Assembly: GCA_017849435.1 (NCBI GenBank)
Contig: JAFIGY010000002.1
Span: 62,001 to 126,000 of the forward strand
Direction of reading: 5' to 3'
Source: Chitinophaga niabensis
GTDB taxonomy: Bacteria; Bacteroidota; Bacteroidia; Chitinophagales; Chitinophagaceae
Length of the DNA: 64,000 bases
The notes under the pieces are model-generated. The model was not told the origin of the DNA and did not search any database. It was given only the letters and a program-made list of their open reading frames with translations. Of this stretch, positions 23,954 to 33,761 are shown piece after piece. Each line of letters begins with the position of its first letter. Position 1 is the first letter of the stretch. Both the position numbers and the translations under genes were made by a program.

Positions 23954-24349
23954 TTAGTGATGATGCCCGGACTGAGGTGCGGGGGCCTCTACCTTGGCGG
24001 GAGTGCCGGGGGCGAGGTCTTTACGCAGGTTCTTCCAGGAATCGCCGTCCGCGAGGAATGCGATGATGAACCAAACGAACAGCAGCAGCGGGAACAGGAT
24101 GGTCATGATCAGGTTCTTCACCTCGTGACGCAAGTGCATGAATTCCGCTACGATGAAAAAAGCTTTTACGATAGTCAGACCGATGAAAACAGAGTTCAGC
24201 AGCAGCTTGCCCGGAAAACCGGTATAAAGATGAAGGAACGCCAGACCGATCTCTACCACTGTAACGCCGAGTAATATCCAGAACGTTCTCCAGATGGTTT
24301 TTACTGCTGTATCTTTTTCGTTCGCTGTTGCAGCTTGTGTATGCGCCAT
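23954..24349 (-). CDS. Cytochrome c oxidase subunit IV family protein
   Basis: A 131-residue protein with three membrane helices (about 20-40, 50-72, 80-102). KAFFIVAEFMHLRHEVKNLI is the pattern of the prokaryotic cytochrome oxidase subunit IV/CyoD-like family, which stabilises the subunit I/III core. The C-terminus is a Pro/Ala-rich tail ending SGHHH. Start is the ATG at 24347-24349; a TTG two codons earlier is not needed. Confidence 0.85.
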   Translation of the reverse strand: MAHTQAATANEKDTAVKTIWRTFWILLGVTVVEIGLAFLHLYTGFPGKLLLNSVFIGLTIVKAFFIVAEFMHLRHEVKNLIMTILFPLLLFVWFIIAFLADGDSWKNLRKDLAPGTPAKVEAPAPQSGHHH

Positions 24350-24404
24350 GATCAATAAATGCTTTTCTCTTTAAAAAATACGTTCAATTTTTACTTCTGC
24401 TGTA

Positions 24405-25082
24405 CTAGAGCAGGTAGAAACAGGTGAATACGAATACCCAAACGAGATCCACAAAGTGCCAGTACAAGCCTACTTTCTCCACCATTTCGTAGTGACCGCG
24501 GTACTCGTAAGTACCTTTGATCACGTTGATCAATACGATGATATTGATGACCACACCGGATGTTACGTGTAAACCGTGGAAGCCGGTGATGGTAAAGAAG
24601 AAATCGGTAAAGTTCGTAGAAAGGGGTGCGGAACCGTCATGGTTCAGGAAAGGATTCTTTCCCCACCATGCACCGATCTCGTGCAGATGCGTCCATTCCC
24701 AAGCCTGGCAGCTCAGGAACATAAGACCACCCAGGATGGTGAGGGACAGCCATTTGATCACGGCTTTACGATCCATATGATGCCCGGCATGTACGGCCAG
24801 TACCATGGTTACAGAGCTCATGATCAGGATAAAGGTCATGAGACTCACGAATACGAGCGGCAATTCCATATGCCCCATAAAGGGGAAAGCGTAGAAAACC
24901 TTGTTAGGGTCAGGCCAGGCTTGCGCCATGAAACGCTGTGTGCCGTAAGCAATCAGCAATGCACCGAACGTGAAGGCATCGGAGATCAGGAAATACCACA
25001 TCATCAACTTTCCATAGCTCACGCTAAAGGGCGAATACCCTCCGTTCCACCATTTTTTCTTCGCGGTTACTGCGTTATCCAT
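24405..25082 (-). CDS. Cytochrome c oxidase subunit III (first of two, downstream copy)
   Basis: A 225-residue membrane protein with at least five helices. DFFFTITGFHGLHVTSGVV and GLYWHFVDLVWVFVFTCFYL are the subunit III signatures. The N-terminus includes KLMMWYFLISDAFTFGALLI. It shares a family with the neighbouring 25116 gene. Two consecutive coxC-type genes are common in Bacteroidota oxidase operons and appear to divide the helices of a classical subunit III. It helps keep the catalytic subunit active and may guide oxygen access. Confidence 0.9.
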   Translation of the reverse strand: MDNAVTAKKKWWNGGYSPFSVSYGKLMMWYFLISDAFTFGALLIAYGTQRFMAQAWPDPNKVFYAFPFMGHMELPLVFVSLMTFILIMSSVTMVLAVHAGHHMDRKAVIKWLSLTILGGLMFLSCQAWEWTHLHEIGAWWGKNPFLNHDGSAPLSTNFTDFFFTITGFHGLHVTSGVVINIIVLINVIKGTYEYRGHYEMVEKVGLYWHFVDLVWVFVFTCFYLL

Positions 25083-25115
25083 TTGTACGAATTATAGATT
25101 TTAATCTTAATTTTT

Positions 25116-25670
25116 TTATCTCGCCAGGCTGAGGAATATCAACAGATAGATCCAAAGCCCGTCTACAAAATGCCAGTAAGTGGAGGCCACTTCAATGGGC
25201 ACGGCGCTGTAAGTTTTAACCCTCGTGCGGAAAGCTCTCGCAAAAAGGATCAGCAACGCTATCACCCCACCGAGCACATGCAATACGTGTGCTCCCACAA
25301 TCACATAGATGAAGGAAGCAGACACTGTACTGTCCAGGCTCAGGCCATGATTCTTCATATCAGAAAAACCGATCACCTGGCACACCATAAAAGCAACACC
25401 CAGCAGGGCGGTGAGGGTAATGAGCTGTTTGTAGCTGCCCATATTCCTCGCTTTGAATTGCCGAAGCGCCATGTGGATGGTACCGCTGCTCAACAGGATG
25501 AGCGCAGTAGACACCCAGAAAATGGACGGCAGCTCAAAACTTTGCCAGTTTGCCTGGGAACGTTTCACAATATATGCACTCGTGAACCCTATGAACATCA
25601 TCGTGATGCTGGCCATAGCGATCCACATGGAATATTTGTGCGGATGTATTTTATTCTTTTGTGCGCTCAT
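25116..25670 (-). CDS. Cytochrome c oxidase subunit III-like protein (upstream copy)
   Basis: About 184 residues with five helices; VGAHVLHVLGGVIALLILFA and ASTYWHFVDGLWIYLLIFLS are subunit III hallmarks. The ATG at 25668-25670 (MSAQKNKIHPHKYSM) is preferred. Another ATG at 25679 and a GTG at 25685 are in frame, the last overlapping the ctaB stop codon. Coupling to ctaB is therefore close in any case. Confidence 0.87.
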   Translation of the reverse strand: MSAQKNKIHPHKYSMWIAMASITMMFIGFTSAYIVKRSQANWQSFELPSIFWVSTALILLSSGTIHMALRQFKARNMGSYKQLITLTALLGVAFMVCQVIGFSDMKNHGLSLDSTVSASFIYVIVGAHVLHVLGGVIALLILFARAFRTRVKTYSAVPIEVASTYWHFVDGLWIYLLIFLSLAR

Positions 25671-25681
25671 TGTGATCATCT

Positions 25682-26587
25682 TCACAGTTTTACTTTATCA
25701 AACAACAACGCCAGCAATATTACTGCCAGGTAGATGTACGATCCGAACATCAGCTTGCGGGCGGAAGGCACATCACATTTCCGGTACAGGGTGATGGCGC
25801 GGTACAGATAGAACCCGCCGATCAGGATCGCTGCTACTGCGGAATAAGGTCCCGTCAGTTTCAGCAGATAAGGCATTACCCCGGCCGGAATAAGCAACAT
25901 GGCGTACATCACGGTTTGCAGGGCGATCATTTTACCCGGACCGGCATCTGTTGGCATCAGCTTAAAGCCGGCTCTTGTATAATCCTTATGCGCTACCCAG
26001 GCAATAGCCCAGAAATGCGGGAACTGCCAGAGGAACTGGATGGCGAAAAGCGCCCAGCCACCTTCGGAAATACCGTCAGCGCCGGCTGCCCAGCCAATCA
26101 ACAGCGGTAATGCACCCGGAACGGCACCCACCAGTACGGCCAGGGAATTCCATTTTTTCCAGGGCGTGTATACGAAACCGTATAACACCAGGGAAAGCAG
26201 GCTTAATCCGGCACTCAGCCAGTTGAAGCCGAAACCGAGAATAGCGAGGCCGGACACTCCCGTTACCACTGCTACCACTGCCGCCTCGGGAACGGTGAGG
26301 CGCCCTGCGGGCAGGGGTCTGGGAGCGGTACGGGCCATCAGCTTGTCCGTATCCTTCTCCAATATCTGATTGATGATATTGGCAGAACCGGATACGAGGA
26401 TGCCGCCGGTGAATAATAAAAGAACTTTTATCAGGTTAAATTCCACACCGGGTACCAGCAGATAAGCCACCACGCAAGAGAATACTACCAGGAATGTAAG
26501 GGTGAACTTCATCATCATGAAGTAGTCCTTCACCCTGCTGGCAATGGCGTATGATACTGACAACTTTATGGAATTTTCTTGCAACAT
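25682..26587 (-). CDS. ctaB: Protoheme IX farnesyltransferase (heme O synthase)
   Basis: A 301-residue UbiA-type prenyltransferase with eight or nine helices that attaches farnesyl to heme b, giving heme O, the precursor of heme A for the oxidase encoded next door. Aspartate motifs: N-x2-N-Q-x2-E-x-DTDKLMARTAPRP (first polyprenyl-diphosphate/Mg2+ site) and GFVYTPWKKWNSLAVLVGAVPG plus VAHKDYTRAGFKLMP (second). No heme A synthase (CtaA) gene is in the window. Confidence 0.93.
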   Translation of the reverse strand: MLQENSIKLSVSYAIASRVKDYFMMMKFTLTFLVVFSCVVAYLLVPGVEFNLIKVLLLFTGGILVSGSANIINQILEKDTDKLMARTAPRPLPAGRLTVPEAAVVAVVTGVSGLAILGFGFNWLSAGLSLLSLVLYGFVYTPWKKWNSLAVLVGAVPGALPLLIGWAAGADGISEGGWALFAIQFLWQFPHFWAIAWVAHKDYTRAGFKLMPTDAGPGKMIALQTVMYAMLLIPAGVMPYLLKLTGPYSAVAAILIGGFYLYRAITLYRKCDVPSARKLMFGSYIYLAVILLALLFDKVKL

Positions 26588-26642
26588 ATGATTTCTTCAC
26601 AATTCTTATCAACACAAATTTTACAACTGTCACAGCGGATCA

Positions 26643-28472
26643 TCAATGTGAGGATTCATCGGCAGATACCGGAACGGTCTGCGGGATGAAGTCCTTACCA
26701 TCCTTGCTGTAATCATAAGCCCAGCGATGAACTTCCGGGATCTCACCAGGCCAGTTACCGTGACCGGGGTGGATCGGGGTGGTCCATTCAAGGGTAGTAG
26801 CTTCCCACGGGTTAGGCGTGGTGAGCTTACGGCCTTTGAATATGCTGTAGAAGAAGTTGAATACGAACAGCAGCTGGGTAGCGAATACAATGATCACCAC
26901 AAAGCTGATGAACTGGTTCAGTCCGCCGAACTGGCTGAAAGAAGTCCAGTTGGAGTAATCGAAATAACGGCGGGGCATACCGGCCATCCCTTCATAGTGC
27001 ATCGGCCAGAAGATCAGGTAAGCACCTATCAGTGTGATCCAGAAGTGGATGAAGCCCAGCGTCTGGTTCATATATCGACCGTACAATTTCGGGAACCAGT
27101 GATAGATACCTGCGAACATACCGAAGAAAGCGGACACCCCCATTACGATATGGAAGTGTGCGATCACGAAGTAAGTGTCGTGCAGGTGAATATCGATGGA
27201 AGAGTTACCCAGCCAGATACCGGTCAAACCACCGGAGATGAACGTGCTCACGAAGCCGATAGAGAAGAGGGAAGCCGGAGTGAACCGGATGTTCCCGCGC
27301 CAGATGGTCGTGATCCAGTTGAATACTTTGATGGCCGAGGGTACGGCAATCAGCAATGTCAGCAACACGAAGAACGCGCCGAGGAAGGGGTTCAGACCGG
27401 TTACGAACATGTGGTGTGCCCATACGAGGAAGGCCAGGATGGTGATCGCGAAGATAGAGCCCACCATGGCGAGGTAACCGAAGATCGGTTTGCGGGAGTT
27501 CACCGCGAGAACCTCAGATACTATACCCATCGCCGGGAGGATAATGATGTACACCTCGGGGTGTCCCAGGAACCAGAACAAGTGTTGGTACAGGATAGCG
27601 GAACCACCTTCGTTCGGGAGGATCTTGCCCTGTACAAACAGTTCGCTCAGGTAGAAGCTGGTACCGCCGTGACGGTCGAACAGCAGGAGCACGAAACCGC
27701 TCAACAGTACGGGGAAGGACAATACACCGAGCACTGCCGTGAAGAAGAACGCCCAGATTGTGAGTGGCATCTTGGTCATGCTCATGCCTTTCGTACGCAT
27801 GTTGAGGATCGTGGAAATATAGTTCAGGGAACCCAGGAGAGATGACACAACGAAGATTGCCATGCTCATCAACCAGAGGTCCATACCGATTTTAGAACCG
27901 ATAGACGCATCGCCCAATGCGCTCAGCGGAGGATAAGCGGTCCAGCCGCCGGAAGCAGGCCCTGTTTGCACGAACAGGGAGCTCATCATCAAAACGCTGG
28001 CCAGGAAGAAAAACCAGTAGCTCAGCATGTTCATGAAGGGGGATGCCATATCTCTTGCACCTACCTGTAACGGAATAAGCAGGTTGGAGAAAGTACCGCT
28101 CAGGCCGGCTGTCAATACAAAGAATACGAGGATGGTACCGTGCATGGTCACCAACGCATAATAGGCTTCAGCAGTGATCCTGCCACCCTCTGCCCAGTGA
28201 CCCAGGATGCTTTCCAGCCAGGGGAAAGTAGCATCCGGATAACCCAGCTGCAAACGGAACAATACAGAAAAGAACGCACCAATGATGGCCCAGATGATAC
28301 CAGTAATGAGGAATTGCTTGGCAATCATCTTATGGTCCATGCTGAAAACATACTTCGAAATGAAGGTCTCCTCATGATGATGGTCGTGACCATTATGGCC
28401 ATTACCATGCCCGTGCTCCACCGTGCCGTGATGCAGTAAATCTTGACTGTGCAATGTTGCTTCGTTACTCAT
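26643..28472 (-). CDS. ctaD: Cytochrome c oxidase subunit I
   Basis: The 609-residue catalytic subunit of an aa3-type heme-copper oxidase with 12 helices. Ligands visible: H111 and H441 (low-spin heme a), H304, H353 and H354 (CuB), Y308 (cross-linked Tyr in GHPEVY), H439 (heme a3, in the HDTYFVIAHFHIVMG run). The GHPEVY signature marks a type A oxidase; residues for the D channel cannot be settled by eye. The first 34 residues form an unusual His/Gly-rich tail (residues 14-33 hold 10 histidines) before the first helix. Works with coxB, both coxC proteins and coxD. Confidence 0.97.
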   Translation of the reverse strand: MSNEATLHSQDLLHHGTVEHGHGNGHNGHDHHHEETFISKYVFSMDHKMIAKQFLITGIIWAIIGAFFSVLFRLQLGYPDATFPWLESILGHWAEGGRITAEAYYALVTMHGTILVFFVLTAGLSGTFSNLLIPLQVGARDMASPFMNMLSYWFFFLASVLMMSSLFVQTGPASGGWTAYPPLSALGDASIGSKIGMDLWLMSMAIFVVSSLLGSLNYISTILNMRTKGMSMTKMPLTIWAFFFTAVLGVLSFPVLLSGFVLLLFDRHGGTSFYLSELFVQGKILPNEGGSAILYQHLFWFLGHPEVYIIILPAMGIVSEVLAVNSRKPIFGYLAMVGSIFAITILAFLVWAHHMFVTGLNPFLGAFFVLLTLLIAVPSAIKVFNWITTIWRGNIRFTPASLFSIGFVSTFISGGLTGIWLGNSSIDIHLHDTYFVIAHFHIVMGVSAFFGMFAGIYHWFPKLYGRYMNQTLGFIHFWITLIGAYLIFWPMHYEGMAGMPRRYFDYSNWTSFSQFGGLNQFISFVVIIVFATQLLFVFNFFYSIFKGRKLTTPNPWEATTLEWTTPIHPGHGNWPGEIPEVHRWAYDYSKDGKDFIPQTVPVSADESSH

Positions 28473-28566
28473 AATAAGTTCTGTTTATGATCAGCCTTTG
28501 AACGGGGCGGGTTCGTGGCTATTTCTTTAATTTTTTTCGCTCCTGTGATCTATGATCCTTCACAAA

Positions 28567-29613
28567 TTATTTTCCTGCCAATGCTACCGCTTTCGTTGAA
28601 TCTGCAGCTGCCGGTTTCCCGGGCTCTACGGCAGGCTTGGGCGCCGGGTGTGCCTGCGCGTACTGCGTAGGCTGAGCTGCTAACCAGGTATCATATTCCT
28701 CCTGTGTTTCAACGATGATGTTTGCCTTCATGGAATAGTGCCCGCTACCGCACATCTGGTCGCAGGACAATTCATACACGAAATCAGGATTGCCGGTGCG
28801 TTTCTTCATCTCTGCGGTTGTATATTTCGGCGTCAGCCACAATGTAGTGGGGATACCGGGCACTGCGTCCATTTTCAGACGGAAGTGCGGCAGACCAACG
28901 TCATGCACCACGTCGCGGGAGCCGATGATCAGCTTCACATTCTTATTCACTACCAGGTGCAGGTCAGGTGCGATGATATCATCATGGTTCAGACTGTCCG
29001 TCCAATCCTGGCCTACCGGGTTGTTCTCGTTATTGATGTTCTTGAAGCTCTTACGGCCCAGTTGCCCGTCTTTACCCGGATAACGGATCAGCCAGTTAAA
29101 TTGCTTTCCGGTCACTTCCACTACCATGGCGTCTTTCGGCGCTTCGGATGTGATACGCAGCCAGTGGCGGATACCAAAGGCAACCAGCACAGTCAGAACA
29201 ATGGCAGGAATGACGGTCCAGATCACTTCCAGCTTATTATTATGCGGGAAGTAGAAAGCGGTTTTTCCTTCTTTCTCCTGGTACTTGTAGGCAAACCAGA
29301 ACAGCAGTATCTGCGTTACCACAAACACCGCGATGGTGATGATGAAGGTTACCTTGATGAGGTGGTCGATGCCTTCTCCCTGCTCAGAAGCGGACTCCGG
29401 AAGCATTTTAGTTTCCAGGAGGTCATGGCACCACCACACGCCAATCAATCCCAACACCAGGAATACGATCATCAGGAAACCGTTGATGCGGTTGGATTGC
29501 TCGCGCGATTTCTTTTCACCTTTCAGAATGGACACATACTCGCTGGCCTTCGCAATCTGGAAGATCACGACGAATATGAGAACAACAACTAAAACTGCTA
29601 AAAATCCTGACAT
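28567..29613 (-). CDS. ctaC: Cytochrome c oxidase subunit II (CuA)
   Basis: A 348-residue protein holding the binuclear CuA centre that takes electrons. Ligands: H237 (VVHDVGLPHF), C284, C288, H292 and M295 in SCDQMCGSGHYSM. It has two standard membrane helices (about 88-109 and 130-150) preceded by two additional hydrophobic segments (1-21 and 45-62). There is no C-terminal cytochrome c domain; instead the protein ends in a Pro/Ala-rich tail. Electrons must therefore come from the Act cytochromes or a soluble carrier. Confidence 0.95.
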   Translation of the reverse strand: MSGFLAVLVVVLIFVVIFQIAKASEYVSILKGEKKSREQSNRINGFLMIVFLVLGLIGVWWCHDLLETKMLPESASEQGEGIDHLIKVTFIITIAVFVVTQILLFWFAYKYQEKEGKTAFYFPHNNKLEVIWTVIPAIVLTVLVAFGIRHWLRITSEAPKDAMVVEVTGKQFNWLIRYPGKDGQLGRKSFKNINNENNPVGQDWTDSLNHDDIIAPDLHLVVNKNVKLIIGSRDVVHDVGLPHFRLKMDAVPGIPTTLWLTPKYTTAEMKKRTGNPDFVYELSCDQMCGSGHYSMKANIIVETQEEYDTWLAAQPTQYAQAHPAPKPAVEPGKPAAADSTKAVALAGK

Positions 29614-29678
29614 TGCTATGAATAATAATTAAGTTATCTAATGCTTTACGTTGATTCTTTCCCTGTATACGCCACGCA

Positions 29679-30878
29679 TCAGGTGTGGTGTACAATACTT
29701 TCTTTCAGGTAAGGATGATTCTTCGGCGTCAGCGGTGCTTTTGCGAGCTGATTGGCGGTGATCCAGATGATCAGGCCAACGAAACCGAGACCAAGACCCA
29801 GTTCATACCAGGGGAAGTGCAGCTCCTTCACGGTGCCGGGCATTACCATCTGGAAGAAATCGAGCCAGTGACCGAAGATGATCAGTCCGGCCATGAAACC
29901 AACTGATGTATAGTTACGCTTGGTAGAGCGTTTCATCAAAATTAACAGCGGGCAGATGAAGTTGATGATCAGGTTCAGGAAGAACGTGGGCCTGAACGGC
30001 CCCCAAACGCGCGGCTGGAAGTAAACCGTTTCTTCCGGCATGTTGGCATACCAGATCAACATGTACTGGGAAAACCAGAGGTAGGTCCAGAAGATGCTGA
30101 AAGCAAACATGAACTTGCCCAGATCGTGCAGGTGTTCGTCGTTTACATTCTGCAGGTAACCCTGGCCTTTCAGATATATTACAAATAATGCGATCAAAGA
30201 CATGCCTGACACAAAGGTGCTCGCAAAAGTGTACCAGCTGTACATGGTAGAGAACCAGTGTGCATCAATGCTCATCAGCCAAAGCCACGGAGTAGTGGAT
30301 CCAACAGATAAAGCGAACACAACAATGAAAACCGCGCACCAAACCGTATTTCTCCAAAGGAGGCGCTTACCGGCATCCGGACTCATCGTCCAGGTATCTT
30401 CAGCGAGAGACATTTTGCGGATCTTCAGGGTCAGTGCCGTCCACGCACCCACTGTGATAACGGAAGCGATAGAAACAAAGCCTTTGTTCAGGAAGGGAGA
30501 TTTGAATTCCAGTACTTTGTCTCCTTCCGGGTGGATCCAGTGGTAGATATGTCCTTTCCCACCGAAGATCAGGAAACCCAGCACCACCAGTAAGATCGCG
30601 CCCAATACGGGAACTGCCATGGAAATAGCTTCCGGTACCCTGCGGAAACCGATCTGCCAGCCGCCATGCGCCAGTGTAGTGGCACCAATGAAGAACGTAC
30701 TGGCCAGCACCAACAGCAAAAAGTACGTGCTGTTCTGCAGTATACCTGCCCAGAAACGGGTAGACCCATGCTCTCCTGAGAATGCAAATAATCCGATCAA
30801 TAAAGTCAGCAAGCCAATACCCAAAAGCACGAAGCTGGTCGTTCTTAATCTTGCCGGTACTACAAATTGGTCTTTCAT
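29679..30878 (-). CDS. actF: Alternative complex III subunit ActF
   Basis: A 399-residue integral membrane protein with about ten helices: the ActF subunit of quinol:cytochrome c oxidoreductase. IDAHWFSTMYSWYTFASTFV, KFMFAFSIFWTYLWFSQYML and PEETVYFQPRVWGPFRP are typical of the family. ActF is a distant NrfD-type relative of ActC and helps form the membrane part that handles quinol and possibly protons. Between actE and ctaC in the operon. Confidence 0.92.
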   Translation of the reverse strand: MKDQFVVPARLRTTSFVLLGIGLLTLLIGLFAFSGEHGSTRFWAGILQNSTYFLLLVLASTFFIGATTLAHGGWQIGFRRVPEAISMAVPVLGAILLVVLGFLIFGGKGHIYHWIHPEGDKVLEFKSPFLNKGFVSIASVITVGAWTALTLKIRKMSLAEDTWTMSPDAGKRLLWRNTVWCAVFIVVFALSVGSTTPWLWLMSIDAHWFSTMYSWYTFASTFVSGMSLIALFVIYLKGQGYLQNVNDEHLHDLGKFMFAFSIFWTYLWFSQYMLIWYANMPEETVYFQPRVWGPFRPTFFLNLIINFICPLLILMKRSTKRNYTSVGFMAGLIIFGHWLDFFQMVMPGTVKELHFPWYELGLGLGFVGLIIWITANQLAKAPLTPKNHPYLKESIVHHT

Positions 30879-30921
30879 TACTGTTGTATATTAAATACTT
30901 AGTTGAAATGCGTTTAACAAA

Positions 30922-31548
30922 TTATTTGGCAGCCACTACCGTTGCTGCAGCTGGCCTGGCAGCTGCAGAATCTGCCGGTGCAGCCGGTGCCGGTGTACCG
31001 CCACCCTGCATGCTCTTGATGTAGGCCACTACTTTCCAGCGCTGTTCCATATCCAGCTGGCTGGCGTAGCTACCCATTACGTTATACCCGTAGGTGATCA
31101 CGTGAAAGATGCGGCCTTCGGTGTAACCCATCAGCTTGCCTGCGAGGAAAGACGGAGGCGCTGCCGGGTATGGGCCTTCACCGCCTTTATACAGCGGACC
31201 GTTGCCGTCCAGCTTCTGGCCGTGGCATACGCCGCAATAAATATCGAACAGGCGCTTGCCTTCCTTGATACCAGCCTCATCCAGCACCAGCGGATTTTTG
31301 GTGAGGTTAGCCTGCGCTGTATCTTCTGCTTTCAGGTGATAAGGCAGCATTGATCCTCTTTTAACCGTTCCTTCCACCGGTTTCATGCTGGCCAAACGGG
31401 GATTGTAAAACTCGTATGCACGGGATTCATACATATCGGGCACGTAAACCTTGCCGGGCTTTCTATTATGCGCTCCCTTGTTACAGGCGGATAACAAAGC
31501 TCCACCGGCCAAAGCAGCTACAATCAGTATGTTGGAAGTCCTTTTCAT
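30922..31548 (-). CDS. actE: Alternative complex III subunit ActE, monoheme cytochrome c lipoprotein
   Basis: A 208-residue lipoprotein: signal MKRTSNILIVAALAGGALLS and lipid-anchor cysteine C22. One heme c site, C105-G-V-C-H109, with a likely Met ligand in the YNVMGSYASQL segment. The C-terminus is a low-complexity Ala/Pro tail. ActE passes electrons out of complex III towards the oxidase. Start chosen at the ATG 31546-31548; a TTG one codon earlier is not needed. Confidence 0.92.
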   Translation of the reverse strand: MKRTSNILIVAALAGGALLSACNKGAHNRKPGKVYVPDMYESRAYEFYNPRLASMKPVEGTVKRGSMLPYHLKAEDTAQANLTKNPLVLDEAGIKEGKRLFDIYCGVCHGQKLDGNGPLYKGGEGPYPAAPPSFLAGKLMGYTEGRIFHVITYGYNVMGSYASQLDMEQRWKVVAYIKSMQGGGTPAPAAPADSAAARPAAATVVAAK

Positions 31549-31588
31549 CAAAATATTTATTTCTAACTGATCTGATCTTTCTTATTGT

Positions 31589-32182
31589 TTACGCATTCAG
31601 CGGTTGTACAGGCTGGCTGAACAATTTGTCCTCTTTGTCGAAACGACCCAGCCACCAACCGGCTTCTACTGTCTGTTCATGGATCTCTTTCGCGCCTACA
31701 CTGTCCAGGAAAGCTTTCACTTCCTCGGGACGGGTTTTATCGGTCAGTTCAATAGCCATTACAAACAGGTCATCGCTCTGACGCGGATGAAACACATGCT
31801 TCTTCACGAACGGTGCCAGCTGGCACAGGTAGCAGAAAGTAAGCACCATCCCTACAGCAGAGAACAACACAGTCAGCTCAAAGGTGATGGGAATGAAAGC
31901 CGGCAGCGGAAAGTGCGGCTTACCACCGATGTTCATCGGCCAATCTGTTGTAAATACCCAGCTCATGAAAGATAAAGCGGTAGTGGTACCGGTAATACCA
32001 TAAATGAACCCGGCAGTATGCAGGCTGGTCTCCCTCAGTCCCATCGCATGATCCAGACCATGCACCGGGAAAGGCGTATACACATCGTGAATCTTGTAAC
32101 CGGCAGAACGTACTTTCTTCACCGCCGGAAACAATACCGCCTCATCATCAAAACAGCCTACAACAAATTTTTTAACAGCCAT
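31589..32182 (-). CDS. actD: Alternative complex III subunit ActD (DUF3341)
   Basis: The 197-residue protein begins MAVKKFVVGCFDDEAVLFPA, has two membrane helices (about 56-77 and 98-120), and a soluble C-terminal domain ending TVEAGWWLGRFDKED. This is the DUF3341 pattern of ActD, a structural subunit with no cofactor that seals the membrane part of the complex. Confidence 0.92.
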   Translation of the reverse strand: MAVKKFVVGCFDDEAVLFPAVKKVRSAGYKIHDVYTPFPVHGLDHAMGLRETSLHTAGFIYGITGTTTALSFMSWVFTTDWPMNIGGKPHFPLPAFIPITFELTVLFSAVGMVLTFCYLCQLAPFVKKHVFHPRQSDDLFVMAIELTDKTRPEEVKAFLDSVGAKEIHEQTVEAGWWLGRFDKEDKLFSQPVQPLNA

Positions 32183-32222
32183 ATGGATAAATATTCAAAA
32201 ATCCGTTAATCAAATTCAATTC

Positions 32223-33656
32223 TTAGTGATGCGCCTGATCGTGTGCAAATTGGTCTGCATCCTGATCCTCATACTTCACCATCTTCTCCTTAAAGCTTTC
32301 ACCGGATGTTTTCAGCACGTGCTTGATCTCCGCTACTGCAATTACCGGGAAGTATTTCGCGAACAGGAAGTAGCAGGTGAAGAACAGACCAAAAGTACCG
32401 AGGTAGAAACCAACTTCTGGCCAGGCCGGACGATAGTAGCTCCAGCTGGAGGGCAGATAGTCGCGGTACAAAGAAGTACAGATGATCACAAAACGCTCAA
32501 ACCACATACCGATGTTCACGATGATGGACATGATGAAAGTAACCATGATATTTCTTCTCATTTTGCGGAACCAGAACACCTGCGGAGAGATCACGTTACA
32601 GGTCATCATGATCCAGTAGCTCCAGCCCAGGGGACCCGCGGCGCGGAACTTGTAGAAAGTATCAAACTCGTAGTTCACACCGGAGTACCACGCCATGAAC
32701 AATTCCGTCAGATAAGCAACGCCCACGATAGAACCGGTGAGTACGATCACTTTGTTCATCGCCTCAATGTGGCCCAAAGTGATGTATTCTTCCAGGTTCA
32801 GTATTTTCCGGGTGATGATCAGCAGGGTTTGCACCATGGCGAAACCGGAGAAGATCGCACCCGCAACAAAGTAAGGGGGGAAGATGGTGGTATGCCATCC
32901 GGGAATTACAGAAGTGGCGAAGTCGAAGGATACGATGGTGTGTACGGAAAGTACCAGCGGGGTAGACAAACCGGCCAACACCAGGGATAATGCTTCATGA
33001 CGCTGCCAGTGCTTGGTGGAACCGGTCCAGCCAAAGGAAGCAATACCATATAATAATTTACGCAGTTTCGTTCTTGCTCTGTCACGTACGGTAGCGAAGT
33101 CCGGCAACAGACCGGAGTACCAGAACAGCAGGGAAACGGTGAAGTACGTAGAGATCGCGAATACGTCCCACAGCAGCGGAGAGTTAAAGTTCACCCACAA
33201 AGGTCCGCGGGTGTTGGGATAAGGCAGTACGAAGAAGGCCATCCAAACACGGCCCATGTGCCAGATCGGAAACTGGCCCGCGCACATTACCGCAAAGATG
33301 GTCATCGCTTCCGCAGCGCGGTTCACCCCTGTACGCCATCCCTGACGAAACAGCAGGAGGATGGCGGAGATCAGCGTACCGGCGTGACCGATACCTACCC
33401 ACCATACGAAGTTGGTGATGTCCCAGCCCCAACCGATCGTTTTGTTCAGGTTCCACACCCCTGTACCCCAATATACTTCCCAGGTTACAGAGAAAACGCC
33501 AAACAACAGCAAGGCTACGGAAATGAATAATCCAATGTACCACAGCTTTCCGGGCTTGGCCTCAATAGGACTGATGATATCCTCCGTTACCTGGTGATAA
33601 TCCTTAACCCCATCTACTAAAGGTTCTCTCAGTGTGGATTCGTACTTTAAATGCAT
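32223..33656 (-). CDS. actC: Alternative complex III subunit ActC (NrfD/PsrC-like quinol-binding)
   Basis: A 477-residue membrane protein of the NrfD family with about ten helices. WWVGIGHAGTLISAILLLFR, FPIWHMGRVWMAFFVLPYPN, and the TRGPLWVNFNSPLLWDVFAI segment are typical. ActC is thought to bind menaquinol at the periplasmic side and pass electrons to the ActB iron-sulphur clusters. The ATG at 33654-33656 (MHLKYESTLREPLVDG) matches the usual start; a GTG at 33677 adds seven residues and is unlikely. Confidence 0.93.
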   Translation of the reverse strand: MHLKYESTLREPLVDGVKDYHQVTEDIISPIEAKPGKLWYIGLFISVALLLFGVFSVTWEVYWGTGVWNLNKTIGWGWDITNFVWWVGIGHAGTLISAILLLFRQGWRTGVNRAAEAMTIFAVMCAGQFPIWHMGRVWMAFFVLPYPNTRGPLWVNFNSPLLWDVFAISTYFTVSLLFWYSGLLPDFATVRDRARTKLRKLLYGIASFGWTGSTKHWQRHEALSLVLAGLSTPLVLSVHTIVSFDFATSVIPGWHTTIFPPYFVAGAIFSGFAMVQTLLIITRKILNLEEYITLGHIEAMNKVIVLTGSIVGVAYLTELFMAWYSGVNYEFDTFYKFRAAGPLGWSYWIMMTCNVISPQVFWFRKMRRNIMVTFIMSIIVNIGMWFERFVIICTSLYRDYLPSSWSYYRPAWPEVGFYLGTFGLFFTCYFLFAKYFPVIAVAEIKHVLKTSGESFKEKMVKYEDQDADQFAHDQAHH

Positions 33657-33761
33657 AGTATTTTGAGCTTTGCTCACGCTGCCTTTTCAGGCGGCGCTAC
33701 GTTGTTTCAAAACTTAAAACTGGTTCTTAACTAATTCAATCTTCTGTTTTGCTTCACTCTA

